Assembly: GCF_004345245.1 (NCBI RefSeq)
Contig: NZ_SLUQ01000006.1
Location: forward strand, 1 to 64,000
From: Rhizobium sp. BK251
GTDB lineage: Bacteria; Pseudomonadota; Alphaproteobacteria; Rhizobiales; Rhizobiaceae
Direction: 5' to 3'
DNA length: 64,000 nt
A program made the translations under genes and the position numbers. Numbering within the stretch: the stretch's first letter is position 1; every line of letters starts with the position of its first letter. Below are positions 8,419 to 17,421 of the stretch, piece after piece. Under the pieces are notes generated by a model, which was given only the letters and a program-made list of their open reading frames with translations, did no database searches and was not told where the DNA came from.

Positions 8419-9237
8419 TCAGTCCCAGTCCGGAGCGATTGCCTCGGGATCAATGATGCGGTGGCCGCGATCCAGCGCGGCAATCGCCTGGAGCTCGTCG
8501 GGGTCGAGGCGCAACTCTCCTGCTGCCAGGTTTTCCACGAGGTGTTGCCGGCTGCGAGAGGACGGAATGACGGTCAGTCCTTCGTGGACCGCCCAGGCAA
8601 TGGCAACCTGTGAAGGCGTTACTCCGCGGCTTGTTGCTATGCTGCGGATCGTCTCATCATCGGCAACAGCCCCGCCTGCAACGGGCATGTAGCCTGTAAT
8701 GCCAATGCCGTTGTCTCCACAGAACGAACGAAGTGCTCTGTTCTGGAGAAAGGGGTGAACCTCGACCTGATTGTCGAAGATCACATCGGATCCAAGGATC
8801 TCGATAGAGCGCTTGAGCAGTGCGATGCTGAAGTTCGACACTCCAATCTCGCGCGCCATGCCTTTATCCTTCGCCGACCGCAGGGCTTCGAGATAAATTG
8901 GCATCGCCTCATGATCTCGATGGGGCCAGTGGATCAACACCAGATCAGCGTAGTCCGTGCCGAGCGCTTCGAGACTTTTCTCCAGGCTCTCTGCAACGCG
9001 TTCAGGCTTCAGGTTCTGATAGTCGATCTTCGTCGTAAGATGGACATCGGAGCGCCGCAGCCCGCCTTCTCGCACTGCCCTTCCGACGTTGGACTCGTTG
9101 CCATAGCCCTGAGCCGTGTCGATCCGGCGGTAACCCGCCTCAAGGGCGGAAAGCATCGCCTCGCAGCCGATGTCACCGCTCTTGCCAAAGGTTCCCAAGC
9201 CAATCCTTGGCATGGGATTGCGTCTTCCGTAGTCCAT
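8419..9237 (-). CDS. Aldo/keto reductase
   Basis: This 272-residue protein starts at 9237 behind GGAGGGAGATA; the longer frame to 9279 has no ribosome site. AKR signatures: GLGTFGKSGD, ALEAGYRRIDTAQGYGNE (catalytic Asp and Tyr), VHLTTKI (catalytic Lys), DLVLIHWPH (active-site His), EIGVSNFS, NQVEVHPFLQ, and an IPSSRSRQHLVEN nicotinamide-phosphate segment favouring NADPH. It is probably the reductase step for a keto- or aldehyde-sugar in this operon. No Gfo/Idh/MocA dehydrogenase accompanies it. Confidence 0.92.
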   Translation of the reverse strand: MDYGRRNPMPRIGLGTFGKSGDIGCEAMLSALEAGYRRIDTAQGYGNESNVGRAVREGGLRRSDVHLTTKIDYQNLKPERVAESLEKSLEALGTDYADLVLIHWPHRDHEAMPIYLEALRSAKDKGMAREIGVSNFSIALLKRSIEILGSDVIFDNQVEVHPFLQNRALRSFCGDNGIGITGYMPVAGGAVADDETIRSIATSRGVTPSQVAIAWAVHEGLTVIPSSRSRQHLVENLAAGELRLDPDELQAIAALDRGHRIIDPEAIAPDWD

Positions 9238-9297
9238 TATCTCCCTCCTCAGGCAATGAGGGGCCGACAGGCCCCGCACGGGTAAGCGAACTCGACC

Positions 9298-9774
9298 TCA
9301 CGCCATCTCCGCATGGAGCCTGCGGATCGCCTTGTACTGAATGCAATCCTCGTTCATCTCCATGAGCTCTATGCGGTTGCCATCGGGATCCTCAAGCCAG
9401 GAACCGCGATTGCCATCGAGGCCGTGGCCGATCTGCGGCTCATCGACGGTGACCAGTGCGCCGTCCTTCCAAGCGACCAGCCGACCACCGTTTTCCTTGA
9501 CGCGCGCGAGCATCGGCTCAAGCTTGTCGACAGTCAGGCAAAGGTGATGAACGCCATTGGCCGAAAGACCGGGCGCGCGGTCGGTCTCAGCACCGGGGAA
9601 GATTTCAAGGAATGCGTGGTCGGTGATCCTGATGTAGATCAGGAAGAGGCTGCCGTCGTCGTGATGCAGCCGAAGCATCTCGGGCAGCTCGAGAACCTTG
9701 TTGTAGAAATTCATGGACGCGTCGACGTCCTTCACCTTGATCGCAATGTGGCCCAGGCCATTGATGTGTTTCAT
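9298..9774 (-). CDS. VOC (glyoxalase/dioxygenase fold) protein
   Basis: This 158-residue protein starts at 9774, after AAGGGAATTCAA. Two beta-alpha-beta-beta-beta modules are evident: GLGHIAIKVKDVDASMNFYNKVL with LFLIYIRITDHAFLEIF, and GVHHLCLTVDKLEPMLARVKENG with SWLEDPDGNRIELMEM. The metal ligands expected of VOC enzymes are present: His in HIAIKV, Glu in FLEIF, His in HHLCL and Glu in IELME. The reaction could be lyase, isomerase or dioxygenase. It is encoded with a second VOC gene between the ABC importer and the catabolic enzymes. Confidence 0.85.
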   Translation of the reverse strand: MKHINGLGHIAIKVKDVDASMNFYNKVLELPEMLRLHHDDGSLFLIYIRITDHAFLEIFPGAETDRAPGLSANGVHHLCLTVDKLEPMLARVKENGGRLVAWKDGALVTVDEPQIGHGLDGNRGSWLEDPDGNRIELMEMNEDCIQYKAIRRLHAEMA

Positions 9775-9799
9775 TTGAATTCCCTTTCGGATTGCTGTT

Positions 9800-10279
9800 T
9801 TAGACGGATTGAGTGGGGGTGCGGTCAAACTCGAGGAGTTCGATCAATGCGCCGAGCTGCGAGTTCGTGTCGAAGTAGGCATAGCGCCCTCCTCCGCCGT
9901 CGAATTCGCCGCTTTGAATGAGCGGATGACCTTTGCCTGTCAGGTAGGCTGCCTTGCCTGTCATGTCGCTGGTGCGGAAAGCGATGTGATGTAGGCCGGG
10001 TCCGCGCTGCCCGAGAAGATCGCGCCACGCGCTTGGCTCGGGTCCCGGCTCGAGGAATTCGAGGTCGATATTTCCGAAGCGCATGAACTTGATCTTGCAC
10101 GACACGACCGCGTCCTTGCCGAGGTATTTCGCCTTGGCGACTGCAGGATCTGCTGCCTTTGCGGTCGTGATATCGCTCCGGCCGATGAGATCACCAAACC
10201 ATGCAGCAGTCCGCTCGACGTCGTCGGTGACAAAGCATAGCTGCATGATCGCGTCTTCTTCGAGAAACGCGTTCTCCAT
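9800..10279 (-). CDS. VOC family protein
   Basis: This 159-residue protein starts at 10279 behind AGAGGACCTGAC. The VOC pattern is AIMQLCFVTDDVERTAAWFGDLIG, IDLEFLEPG, GLHHIAFRTSDMTGKAAYLTGKG and YFDTNSQLGALIELLEF. It is closer to the methylmalonyl-CoA epimerase/lactoylglutathione-lyase subtype than to its downstream neighbour. The first metal-ligand position is Gln in MQLCF instead of the more usual His, so the metal site may differ. It follows the binding-protein gene by 54 bases and is probably co-transcribed. Confidence 0.82.
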   Translation of the reverse strand: MENAFLEEDAIMQLCFVTDDVERTAAWFGDLIGRSDITTAKAADPAVAKAKYLGKDAVVSCKIKFMRFGNIDLEFLEPGPEPSAWRDLLGQRGPGLHHIAFRTSDMTGKAAYLTGKGHPLIQSGEFDGGGGRYAYFDTNSQLGALIELLEFDRTPTQSV

Positions 10280-10333
10280 GTCAGGTCCTCTTTCAGTGAT
10301 GGCGATGCGCCTTGCGCGCATCGCCGAAGGATC

Positions 10334-11584
10334 TCAGAAGATCGAGCTATACTGATTGCGCAGCTCTTCGATCGCCTGCTCCGAAGTCATGTTCGGATCG
10401 TTCCAGAAGTGGTCGATCACCTGCCCCGTCGCCTGATACCAGTCTGCGTCGGCGGTATTGTTCGGGTTCGGATGCTGCTTGGCCGGATCCGCAAGTTGCT
10501 CGAGCACCACCTTGTTGCACTGATCGAGCTTGTCGGTCGGTGCATTGAGAACTACAGGTGTCGAGCCCTTCGCAGCGGCGAAATCTGCATTCACCTTCGG
10601 ATCGACCTGCGTCGCAGCCATTACCTCTTGAGCCTTGGTCACCGCCTCGTCCTTCGACTTGACGAAGCCCCAGGCATCAACGGTGACTGCGACACCCGTT
10701 GCGCCGGGGATCATGATGCAGCCGAAGTCCTTGCCTGCGACCTTGCCAGCGTTGCGGAACTCGCCCTTGATCCAGTCTCCGTGGATCTGCATCAGTGCCT
10801 TGCCCGTGATCACGAGGTTCGTCGTATCATTCCAGGGACGATTGGTGGCGGCAGGATCGGCATGCTGCTGGAACTGACGGACGAGATCGATCGTCTGCTT
10901 CAGGCCGGGATCGTCGAAGACGGTTTCATCGGGCTTTTCCGCATAGAACTTGTCGTAGACATCGCCATGGAACCCAGCCATGAGCGCGTGCAGCAGATAG
11001 CGCTCCTGCCATTCCTGGGCGCCGATTGCCAACGGAATGAAGCCTGCGGCCTTCACCTTGTCGAAGTCCTTCCAGACATCGTCCATCGACGTCCACTTCG
11101 TCGGGTCAACACCCGCCTTCTGCGCGACATCGAGATTGTAGTAGAGCATGCCATCGATCTGGACGCCGATGGGAACCTTGACCATCTTGCCATCGACGGT
11201 GATCGCCGACTTCACTGCAGGCGGGAAGTTCGCGGTCGCCCCGGATTTGTTGAAGACGTCGTCCATTGGTACGCCCAGCCCCATCCCCGCCAGATCGCGA
11301 TACAGGCCAGGAATTGAATCCATGAACGCGTCAGGTGGCGTCCCACCGGAGACCATGTTCACCACGGTCACGTTCGCCCCGGTATCGTGGGCAATGACGT
11401 TGAAGTCGGACCACTTGATGCCTTTGGGCTTGAGAGCGTCAATCAGCACCTTGATTGCCGCCGTTTCGGACGGAGAGGTCCAGGTGTAGTTGACCTTGAG
11501 CTCAGTTTCCTGAGCCACGACGGGCGAAGCCAATGCGGTCGTCAAAGCGAGCGCTGCGGCAATTCCATAGGACTTTGCTTTCAT
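10334..11584 (-). CDS. ABC sugar importer, family 1 solute-binding protein
   Basis: This 416-residue periplasmic protein starts at 11584 behind GTGGAGGAGGAGACGTA. A signal peptide (MKAKSYGIAAALALTTALASPVVAQ) is followed by a mature domain with the family 1 (MalE/glucose-binding type) features ANVTVVNMVSGGTPPDAFMD, MVKVPIGVQIDGMLYYN, GKALMQIHGDWIKGEF and VAVTVDAWGFVKS. It gives the importer its specificity. Size and motifs recall the glucose/mannose-binding GtsA group, but the ligand is unproven. Confidence 0.93.
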   Translation of the reverse strand: MKAKSYGIAAALALTTALASPVVAQETELKVNYTWTSPSETAAIKVLIDALKPKGIKWSDFNVIAHDTGANVTVVNMVSGGTPPDAFMDSIPGLYRDLAGMGLGVPMDDVFNKSGATANFPPAVKSAITVDGKMVKVPIGVQIDGMLYYNLDVAQKAGVDPTKWTSMDDVWKDFDKVKAAGFIPLAIGAQEWQERYLLHALMAGFHGDVYDKFYAEKPDETVFDDPGLKQTIDLVRQFQQHADPAATNRPWNDTTNLVITGKALMQIHGDWIKGEFRNAGKVAGKDFGCIMIPGATGVAVTVDAWGFVKSKDEAVTKAQEVMAATQVDPKVNADFAAAKGSTPVVLNAPTDKLDQCNKVVLEQLADPAKQHPNPNNTADADWYQATGQVIDHFWNDPNMTSEQAIEELRNQYSSIF

Positions 11585-11615
11585 TACGTCTCCTCCTCCA
11601 CAAGGTGGGCGCCGC

Positions 11616-12728
11616 TCAAAGTCGGCGACCAGTTTCACGATTGAATAGATTGAGCACGCCTGCCGGAACGTGCACGGTGGGCGTCTGCGAACCGTTCAGG
11701 CGGCCCATGACACCGGGATCCGACCGCACAGCGATTGTCTCCTTGGGTGAGAATGTCAGGAACGCCGTCGACTCCGCGCCGGAGCGCTCGACCATCTGCA
11801 ATGGCAGCGTCAGCGCAGTGCCTTGGCCCCGCGCGCCTGCCTCCCCAGGCTCGACTGAAATCGATTCTGGCCGGAAACCCAGGGTTACGCGTGCGCCGTC
11901 TCCCGGCGTCTCGCTCCAGCCGTAGGACGACAGATCAAAGCGCGCGTCCGCGTGATCGGCTGCGGCGACCGGGCGTCCTTGATCGAGCTTGATCGTGCAG
12001 TCCAAGAAGTTCATGCCCGGCGAGCCAACAAAACCTGCAACGAAGACACTTTCCGGACGATCGTAGATTTCGGTCGGTGTGCCGATCTGCTCGACGAGTC
12101 CCTTGTTCATCACGGCGATCCGGGTGGCCATCGTCATCGCCTCCACCTGGTCGTGCGTGACGTAGACGATGGTGTTTTTGAGTTCGTTGTGCAGCTTCTT
12201 GATCTCAATACGCATCTCGTTGCGAAGCTTCGCGTCGAGGTTCGAGAGCGGTTCGTCAAAGAGGAAGAGCCCAACCTGCCGCACCAGTGCACGCCCGATG
12301 GCCACGCGCTGCCTCTGGCCGCCGGACAACTGCGCGGGCTTGCGGTCGAGCAGGTGTTCGAGCTGCAGCATCTTTGCGGCCCAGGCAATCCGGCGGTCGA
12401 TCTCGTCGGCAGGAAGACCACGTGCAGTCAGCGCGAACCGCATGTTCCCGCGCACCGTCTTGGTGGGGTATAGCGCGTAGGACTGGAACACCATCGCCAG
12501 GCCGCGGTCTCTCGGATCAAGATCCGTCACGTCGCGACCGTCAATTATGATCTCGCCATCCTGAGGCTCGATCAGTCCAGCAAGAAGGTTGAGAAGCGTA
12601 GTCTTTCCGCAGCCTGAAGGGCCGAGGAGAACAAGGAATTCCCCGTCATCGACTTTGAGGTTGAGGTCCTGCAGAATGACCAGTGCACCGTAGGTCTTGA
12701 GGATATTTCTGAATTGAACGACGGACAT
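11616..12728 (-). CDS. ABC sugar importer ATP-binding protein (MsmK/UgpC type)
   Basis: This 370-residue protein carries Walker [11 protein letters not shown]-loop [11 protein letters not shown], signature [15 protein letters not shown], Walker [17 protein letters not shown] and H-loop VTHDQVEAM. These are followed by a TOBE/OB regulatory domain of about 120 residues ([10 protein letters not shown]) typical of carbohydrate-uptake CUT1 ATPases. It lies between the binding-protein and permease genes and is separated from the permease by 3 bases. It energises the two permeases encoded just upstream. Confidence 0.95.
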   Translation of the reverse strand: MSVVQFRNILKTYGALVILQDLNLKVDDGEFLVLLGPSGCGKTTLLNLLAGLIEPQDGEIIIDGRDVTDLDPRDRGLAMVFQSYALYPTKTVRGNMRFALTARGLPADEIDRRIAWAAKMLQLEHLLDRKPAQLSGGQRQRVAIGRALVRQVGLFLFDEPLSNLDAKLRNEMRIEIKKLHNELKNTIVYVTHDQVEAMTMATRIAVMNKGLVEQIGTPTEIYDRPESVFVAGFVGSPGMNFLDCTIKLDQGRPVAAADHADARFDLSSYGWSETPGDGARVTLGFRPESISVEPGEAGARGQGTALTLPLQMVERSGAESTAFLTFSPKETIAVRSDPGVMGRLNGSQTPTVHVPAGVLNLFNRETGRRL

Positions 12729-12731
12729 GTT

Positions 12732-13664
12732 TCAGCCTTTCAAAGCGCCGGCAGTGATGCCCTGCACGAAGAGTTTGCCCAAGAGGAAGTAGATCAGCAG
12801 CGGTGGCGCGGCGGTCAGAAGCGCGCCTGCCATGATGACGTTGTAGACGGCGCCCGAAGTCGTCGTTGAACTCATGTTGTTCAGCATGACCGTCATGGGC
12901 TGCCCCGTAGCGCCGCCGAAAGTTGCGCCGACGAGAAAGTCATTCCAGATACCCGTCACCTGCATGATCAGAACGACGATCAGGATATTGCCGGACATCG
13001 GCAGGATCACTTCGCGCAGGATGACCCAGAACGAGCCTGAATCGATCATCGCGGCCGACATCAGGTCCGACGGCAGGCCGCGGAAGTAGTTGGTGAAAAT
13101 CAGCGTGAGGATCGGCAAGGCCAGTGCGGCGTGTACCAGTGCGACACCCCATACGGATCCAAATACGCCGAGTGTCGACGCGATCTTGATCAGCGGGAAC
13201 ATGATGACCTGGAACGGAACGAAAGCGCATACGAACATTGTGAAGAGGAGACCGTTGGCCCACTTCACCTTCCAGACCGCCATGGCATATCCGGTAACCA
13301 GGGCGACCCCGATCGACAGGATCAGGCTTGGCGCCAGGATGTAGAGGGAGTTGAAGAAGCCCATAGACAGCCCGGTGCAAACGGTACCCGAGCAGGCTTC
13401 GAACATCGCGTAGTGCCAGCCTTCGAAAGTCCATGTCTGCGGAAGAGAGAAGATGTTTCCGAGCCGGATTTCGTCCATCGATTTGAATGCGGTGACGATG
13501 ATCACGTAGAGCGGCACGCAGAAGAAGGCGGCTGACATCAATAGGAAGGCGAAAATTGCCAGCTTTGGGCCAAAACCCTTTCTCCTTCGGCGTCGTGCTG
13601 TGGGTGCTACCGTCGCCTTCGAGACAGTCGTGGCCTGTGTCATTGTTTCGATCCCAGCACTCAT
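12732..13664 (-). CDS. ABC sugar importer permease (MalG-like)
   Basis: This 310-residue inner-membrane protein starts at 13664, where ATGA overlaps the stop of the other permease, giving translational coupling. A basic N-terminus (TARRRRRKGFG) precedes TM1. There are six TM segments, and the EAA loop is seen in SAAMIDSGSFWVILREVILPMSGN. The longer frame to 13976 is only read-through into the upstream gene. An unusual CSGTVCTG insert with two cysteines lies in the periplasmic loop after TM1. Confidence 0.94.
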   Translation of the reverse strand: MSAGIETMTQATTVSKATVAPTARRRRRKGFGPKLAIFAFLLMSAAFFCVPLYVIIVTAFKSMDEIRLGNIFSLPQTWTFEGWHYAMFEACSGTVCTGLSMGFFNSLYILAPSLILSIGVALVTGYAMAVWKVKWANGLLFTMFVCAFVPFQVIMFPLIKIASTLGVFGSVWGVALVHAALALPILTLIFTNYFRGLPSDLMSAAMIDSGSFWVILREVILPMSGNILIVVLIMQVTGIWNDFLVGATFGGATGQPMTVMLNNMSSTTTSGAVYNVIMAGALLTAAPPLLIYFLLGKLFVQGITAGALKG

Positions 13665-14527
13665 GATGCGGACCTCCGACGCAGGAGAACGAATGGCAGG
13701 AACAGCAGGCAAGTGATGACCAGCAGGGATGTTGCCGCGGCACTCGCGTATCCCAGGTTCTGTCTTTGCCAGTAGCTGTAGATCGCAAAAAAGGCCGGCA
13801 CGAACGAACCGCCACCGGGCCCGCCGTTCGTCATCGCCACGATCACCTCGTATGCTTTGACGACACCGATCGACAGGAGAAGAATCGATGTGATGAAGGT
13901 CAGCTTCATCATCGGAATGATCACTTCGATGTAGAGACGCCACATCGGGATGCCGTCGATGCGAGCGGCCTGCCATATCTCACTGTTGATATTCTTCAGC
14001 CCGGACAGCATCAGCGCCATATAGAAGCCCGTGCTTTGCCAGATGGAGGCGATGATGATGCCGTACATCACCGTTTCCTTGGAGGAGAGCCAATCGAGGT
14101 TGAGGCCTACGAGCCCGAACGATTCAGCGGCGTGCTGCAGACCGAGAGACGGATTGAAAAGCCACTTCCAGACGATCCCGGTTACGATGAGCGAGACGGC
14201 CAGCGGATAGAGGAAAATCGTCCGGAATAACGATCGGCCCAGAACCTCCTTGTCGACGAGAACGGCCAGAACGAAGCCTATGAGAATGGACAGCAGGCTG
14301 CCGATCCCCAAGATCACCATGTTCTGAAGAGACAGCGCCCACGCGCTGTCTCTGAACAGACGTGCGTACTGAACGAGGCCGCTGAACTCGTAGCTGGGAA
14401 ATCGGCGGCTGTTGGTGAACGACAACATGATCGTCCAACCGACGGATCCGACAAACGCGAAAGCAGTTACGGCAACAGCAGGCGTAAGGGCGAGCTGGGG
14501 CGTAATGCGACTCCAACGGGTCGACAT
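13661..14527 (-). CDS. ABC sugar importer permease (MalF-like)
   Basis: This 288-residue protein starts at 14527 behind GTGGAGGATTTCCGA. It has six predicted TM helices, an EAA loop in QAARIDGIPMWRLYIEVIIPMMK, and a conserved TNGGPGG...FAIYSYWQ segment before the last helix typical of CUT1 permeases. It is the first gene of the operon. The promoter region facing the LacI-type gene lies directly upstream. Confidence 0.94.
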   Translation of the reverse strand: MSTRWSRITPQLALTPAVAVTAFAFVGSVGWTIMLSFTNSRRFPSYEFSGLVQYARLFRDSAWALSLQNMVILGIGSLLSILIGFVLAVLVDKEVLGRSLFRTIFLYPLAVSLIVTGIVWKWLFNPSLGLQHAAESFGLVGLNLDWLSSKETVMYGIIIASIWQSTGFYMALMLSGLKNINSEIWQAARIDGIPMWRLYIEVIIPMMKLTFITSILLLSIGVVKAYEVIVAMTNGGPGGGSFVPAFFAIYSYWQRQNLGYASAAATSLLVITCLLFLPFVLLRRRSAS

Positions 14528-14571
14528 TCGGAAATCCTCCACTTTCTTCGCTGCAAGAGCCCTCCTCGGCC

Positions 14572-14610
14572 CTGTAGTAACGCTGCGACACTTGCTGTAG
14601 TAACGTTACT
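14572..14610. promoter_or_regulatory. LacI-type operator region (direct repeat plus palindrome)
   Basis: CTGTAGTAACG occurs at 14572-14582 and again at 14595-14605, 23 bases apart, about two helical turns. The second copy extends into the perfect 12-base palindrome AGTAACGTTACT at 14599-14610, with the central CpG usual in LacI-family operators. It sits in the 132-base gap between the importer operon and the divergent LacI gene. I infer that the LacI protein binds here and controls both directions. Confidence 0.7.
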
Positions 14611-14659
14611 CCTGCATTGATGCAAGGGGAATTTTGGAAAACTTACGAGATCGGACCGC

Positions 14660-15679
14660 ATGTCGATGACACCACGGAAAGTCACACTGGCCGACATAGC
14701 CGCCAAGACGGGCTATGGAACCAACACGGTGTCACTGGCGCTGCGCGGCAGCACGCGCATCTCTCAGCCTGCCAGAGACCTAATCCGTCGTGTCGCTGCG
14801 GAAATGGACTACGTCCCGAACCAAATCGCGCAGTCGCTGGTATTGAACCGAAGCAATACGATCGGACTGATCCTTCACGAAATCACGAACCCGGTCCTCA
14901 CCAGCGTCGCGCATATGGTTCAAAAAACTCTTGGGAAGCATGGCTATAGCGTCCTGTTCGCGTCCTCAAATGGCGACCCAGAAGAGGAACTACGCGCGAT
15001 TGCAGCGTTCCGTGCGCGAATGGTTGACGGTCTTCTCATTTATCCGATCGACCATTCGAAGCTCGATCATCTCAAGGCACTACGCCGGAATCACTTTCCG
15101 ACCGTTCTTCTCATCCATACCGACGCTGATGACATCGATGCAGTCGGCATCGATGAACGACGTGGCGCATTCGATGCCACGATGCACCTGATCGAGCGCG
15201 GTCACCGCCGTATTGGAACGCTCGGCCCGGGCTTCACCGCATCGATTGGCAATGTCGGAAAGCTTCAGGGGTATCGCGACGCCATAGAGAAGGCCGGGCT
15301 CACCTATGAAGCCGAACTGGTAGCAACCCCATTCGATCACTCGATCGCGGCTGGAGTCCGGGCGATGGAGGAACTGATGGGACTCGAAAACAGACCCACT
15401 GCGGTATTTGCAACAAGCGACCTGACCGCTCTGGCAGCGTTGCGCTGGGCCGCCAGGACCCACACCAAAATCCCGGATGAACTCGCAATCGTCGGCTTCG
15501 ATGACACCGATTATGTCGCTCAGGCATCTATTCCGATTTCGTCGATTCACAACGACGTAGAGAAACTCGCAACTGAAGCTGTGGATCGACTTCTCCACCT
15601 TATCGATAACAAGGAAACGTTGCCCCCTGCTCGCTCCTTGCCCACGCCCGGACAACTGATCGTCCGGGAGAGCTCGTGA
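14660..15679 (+). CDS. LacI family transcriptional regulator
   Basis: This 339-residue protein starts MSMTPRKVTLADIAAKTGYG (ATG 14660; the third codon is a second ATG). The helix-turn-helix and hinge (VTLADIAAKTGYGTNTVSLA, then AQSLVLNRSNTIGLIL) precede a periplasmic-binding-protein-like effector domain with FATSDLTALAALRWA and IVGFDDTDYVAQASIPISSI. It is divergent from the sugar operon at 5.1-14.5 kb and almost certainly its regulator, presumably a repressor relieved by a pathway sugar. Confidence 0.94.
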   Translation: MSMTPRKVTLADIAAKTGYGTNTVSLALRGSTRISQPARDLIRRVAAEMDYVPNQIAQSLVLNRSNTIGLILHEITNPVLTSVAHMVQKTLGKHGYSVLFASSNGDPEEELRAIAAFRARMVDGLLIYPIDHSKLDHLKALRRNHFPTVLLIHTDADDIDAVGIDERRGAFDATMHLIERGHRRIGTLGPGFTASIGNVGKLQGYRDAIEKAGLTYEAELVATPFDHSIAAGVRAMEELMGLENRPTAVFATSDLTALAALRWAARTHTKIPDELAIVGFDDTDYVAQASIPISSIHNDVEKLATEAVDRLLHLIDNKETLPPARSLPTPGQLIVRESS

Positions 15680-15793
15680 TATTCCGTTGCCTCCAACACG
15701 CACTTAGTCCCAGATGCGGGGATATCGGTAAGCCGAGTATGGCCAATATTCCAGTTTCTGGTATCGTCCCGCTACTTGTGGGGAGTAGGCGTT

Positions 15794-16015
15794 ATGAAGA
15801 GTTTGGTGCCTGAGGCTTTCTATTGGGCAAGATCGGACAATCACACGTCCGGGAGGATGACCATCGTTCAGATCTCGACGATCTTCGGTGATAGTCCGGA
15901 TTACTGGACGATCGCGGTTCCCGGTTCCGATCAGCATCATATGATCGGCGACTTTGAACTGATTGCCTTGGTCGAACCGCTCGATGGCTACCCCCTTCGT
16001 CAGGCAGCCGAGTAA
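15794..16015 (+). CDS. Small hypothetical protein
   Basis: A 73-residue frame starts MKSLVPEAFYWARSDNH, with a possible in-frame start 18 bases earlier. The pattern FYWARxDxxxxGRMTIVQISTIFG...YWTIAVPGSDQ...FELIALVEP suggests a compact beta-rich fold like small tail- or effector-type proteins, but I do not recognise the family. The composition looks coding. It stands alone between the LacI and LysR genes. Confidence 0.5.
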   Translation: MKSLVPEAFYWARSDNHTSGRMTIVQISTIFGDSPDYWTIAVPGSDQHHMIGDFELIALVEPLDGYPLRQAAE

Positions 16016-16246
16016 TCACGTTCCAAAGCCGGCTGTTCGCCTGTTGTCAAAGAATCAACTCATGATTTGCGGCTCGCGGTGAACCTCGCAGCTGACAGCT
16101 GAAATGCGCGCGATCTCTGCATTAGGCAATGCGGCCCACTAGGAGCTTGTACTCTCCGGCTTCGAACGCCCAGCAGGATCTGCCCCCGGGAGGTTTCCCC
16201 TATTGATGTAGATTTGCGTCGCGGCAACAACCAGAGCGTTGTCCCC

Positions 16247-17137
16247 TCACCTTCCCGGCCGTGCCAGCGAGCGGGCGATGTCGATGATGTCGTCGCGGGC
16301 GGCCGTCGGGTCTTCCTTGTTCCAGGCAACGCCGAGCCCGATCTTCAGATCGATGCCCCTGACCTTCTTCAGCTCGAAATTGCGCTCGGGAAGATTGGCC
16401 GTCCATTCCGGCGCAAAGCCGATGCCGAGCCCGGCAGAGACCAGCGACACCAGCGAGAAGGTGTCGTCGCAGCTATAGGCGATGTTGCCGCTCAGATCAT
16501 GCTCGTCGAACAGCGAGGCGAAGTAGCGCTCGGTATAGGACAGGTTCGCCCGTGAGAAGGCGATGATCTTCTGGTCCTTCAGGTCCTCGACCGAGATCTC
16601 CTCCATCTTCGACAGCGGATTGCTCCTGGCGACGGCCAAGAGATAGTGCTCCTGGGCGATCGAGAAGAAGCGCAAGGTGCCGATGTTCTCGACCGGGCGG
16701 ATGAAGCCCAAATTGATGCGGCCGGTCTCCAGCTGGCGGATGATATCGTCGCTGGTGCCGCTGGTGATGTGCAGGCGGATATCGGGATACTTGCGGGCGA
16801 TCCTCGCCAGGAAGGCCGGCAGCACGCTTCTGGTTGCCGGATGCACCGTGCCGATCTTGATCTGGCGGATACTCTTTCCCGCCGCCGAGCGGGTCACCTC
16901 GGCCGACAGATCGATCTCGCTGAGGATCCGGACGCAGCGGTCGTAGAACACCGCCCCTGCCCTGGTCAGTTCCACCCGCCTCGTCGAGCGGTTGAACAGC
17001 TGCACGCCAAGATGCCGCTCGAGCGCCTGCACCTGGTTGGAGAGTGCCGGCTGGGCGATGTTGACCCGCATCGCGGCACGGCCGAAGTGGAGCTCCTCGG
17101 CGACCGCGACGAAGTAGGAAAGCTGGCGCAGTTCCAT
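16247..17137 (-). CDS. LysR family transcriptional regulator
   Basis: This 296-residue protein begins MELRQLSYFVAVAEELHFGR. The winged HTH is in AAMRVNIAQPALSNQVQALERHLGVQLFNRSTRRVELTRAG. The effector domain follows with IKIGTVHPATRSVLPAFLA and VSAGLGIGFAPEW. It is closest in style to the CbbR/CatR/BenM group that senses aromatic or organic acids. LysR genes usually face their target, but here the divergent neighbour is only the RHH protein at 17422, so its target is not evident. The 280-base gap to that gene holds the RHH palindromes. Confidence 0.92.
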   Translation of the reverse strand: MELRQLSYFVAVAEELHFGRAAMRVNIAQPALSNQVQALERHLGVQLFNRSTRRVELTRAGAVFYDRCVRILSEIDLSAEVTRSAAGKSIRQIKIGTVHPATRSVLPAFLARIARKYPDIRLHITSGTSDDIIRQLETGRINLGFIRPVENIGTLRFFSIAQEHYLLAVARSNPLSKMEEISVEDLKDQKIIAFSRANLSYTERYFASLFDEHDLSGNIAYSCDDTFSLVSLVSAGLGIGFAPEWTANLPERNFELKKVRGIDLKIGLGVAWNKEDPTAARDDIIDIARSLARPGR

Positions 17138-17347
17138 TGGAAACCTTCATTTTATGAGGCTCTGTGTACTTGCCGACTAGGCGCGGGTTTGCAATCCGGG
17201 GTAATCCTCGGCTATGCTTCTCGTGACTCATTTTCATAGAACGGAAATGCCGGCTCTAGCGTGCCAGCAGCAAGTTCCCATCGATGCCGAAAACCCTTGA
17301 ATACTGATCCTCTGAAGTCTGATCCTCGTGCCAACGCGAAAATTGAG

Positions 17348-17393
17348 ATGACGCACCGTGCGTCATTTCTCTGCGTAGCACACCGTGCGTCAT
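17348..17393 (+). promoter_or_regulatory. Palindromic operators upstream of the RHH gene
   Basis: ATGACGCACCGTGCGTCAT at 17348-17366 is a perfect inverted repeat around one central base. Its right part, CACCGTGCGTCAT, recurs exactly at 17381-17393, 27 bases on. The second copy has a degenerate left arm. Both lie just upstream of the Arc-type gene at 17422. Tandem palindromic half-sites are what ribbon-helix-helix repressors bind, so autoregulation is likely. Confidence 0.65.
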
Positions 17394-17421
17394 ATTTTCA
17401 AGCAAAAAGTGTGGTGACCCG

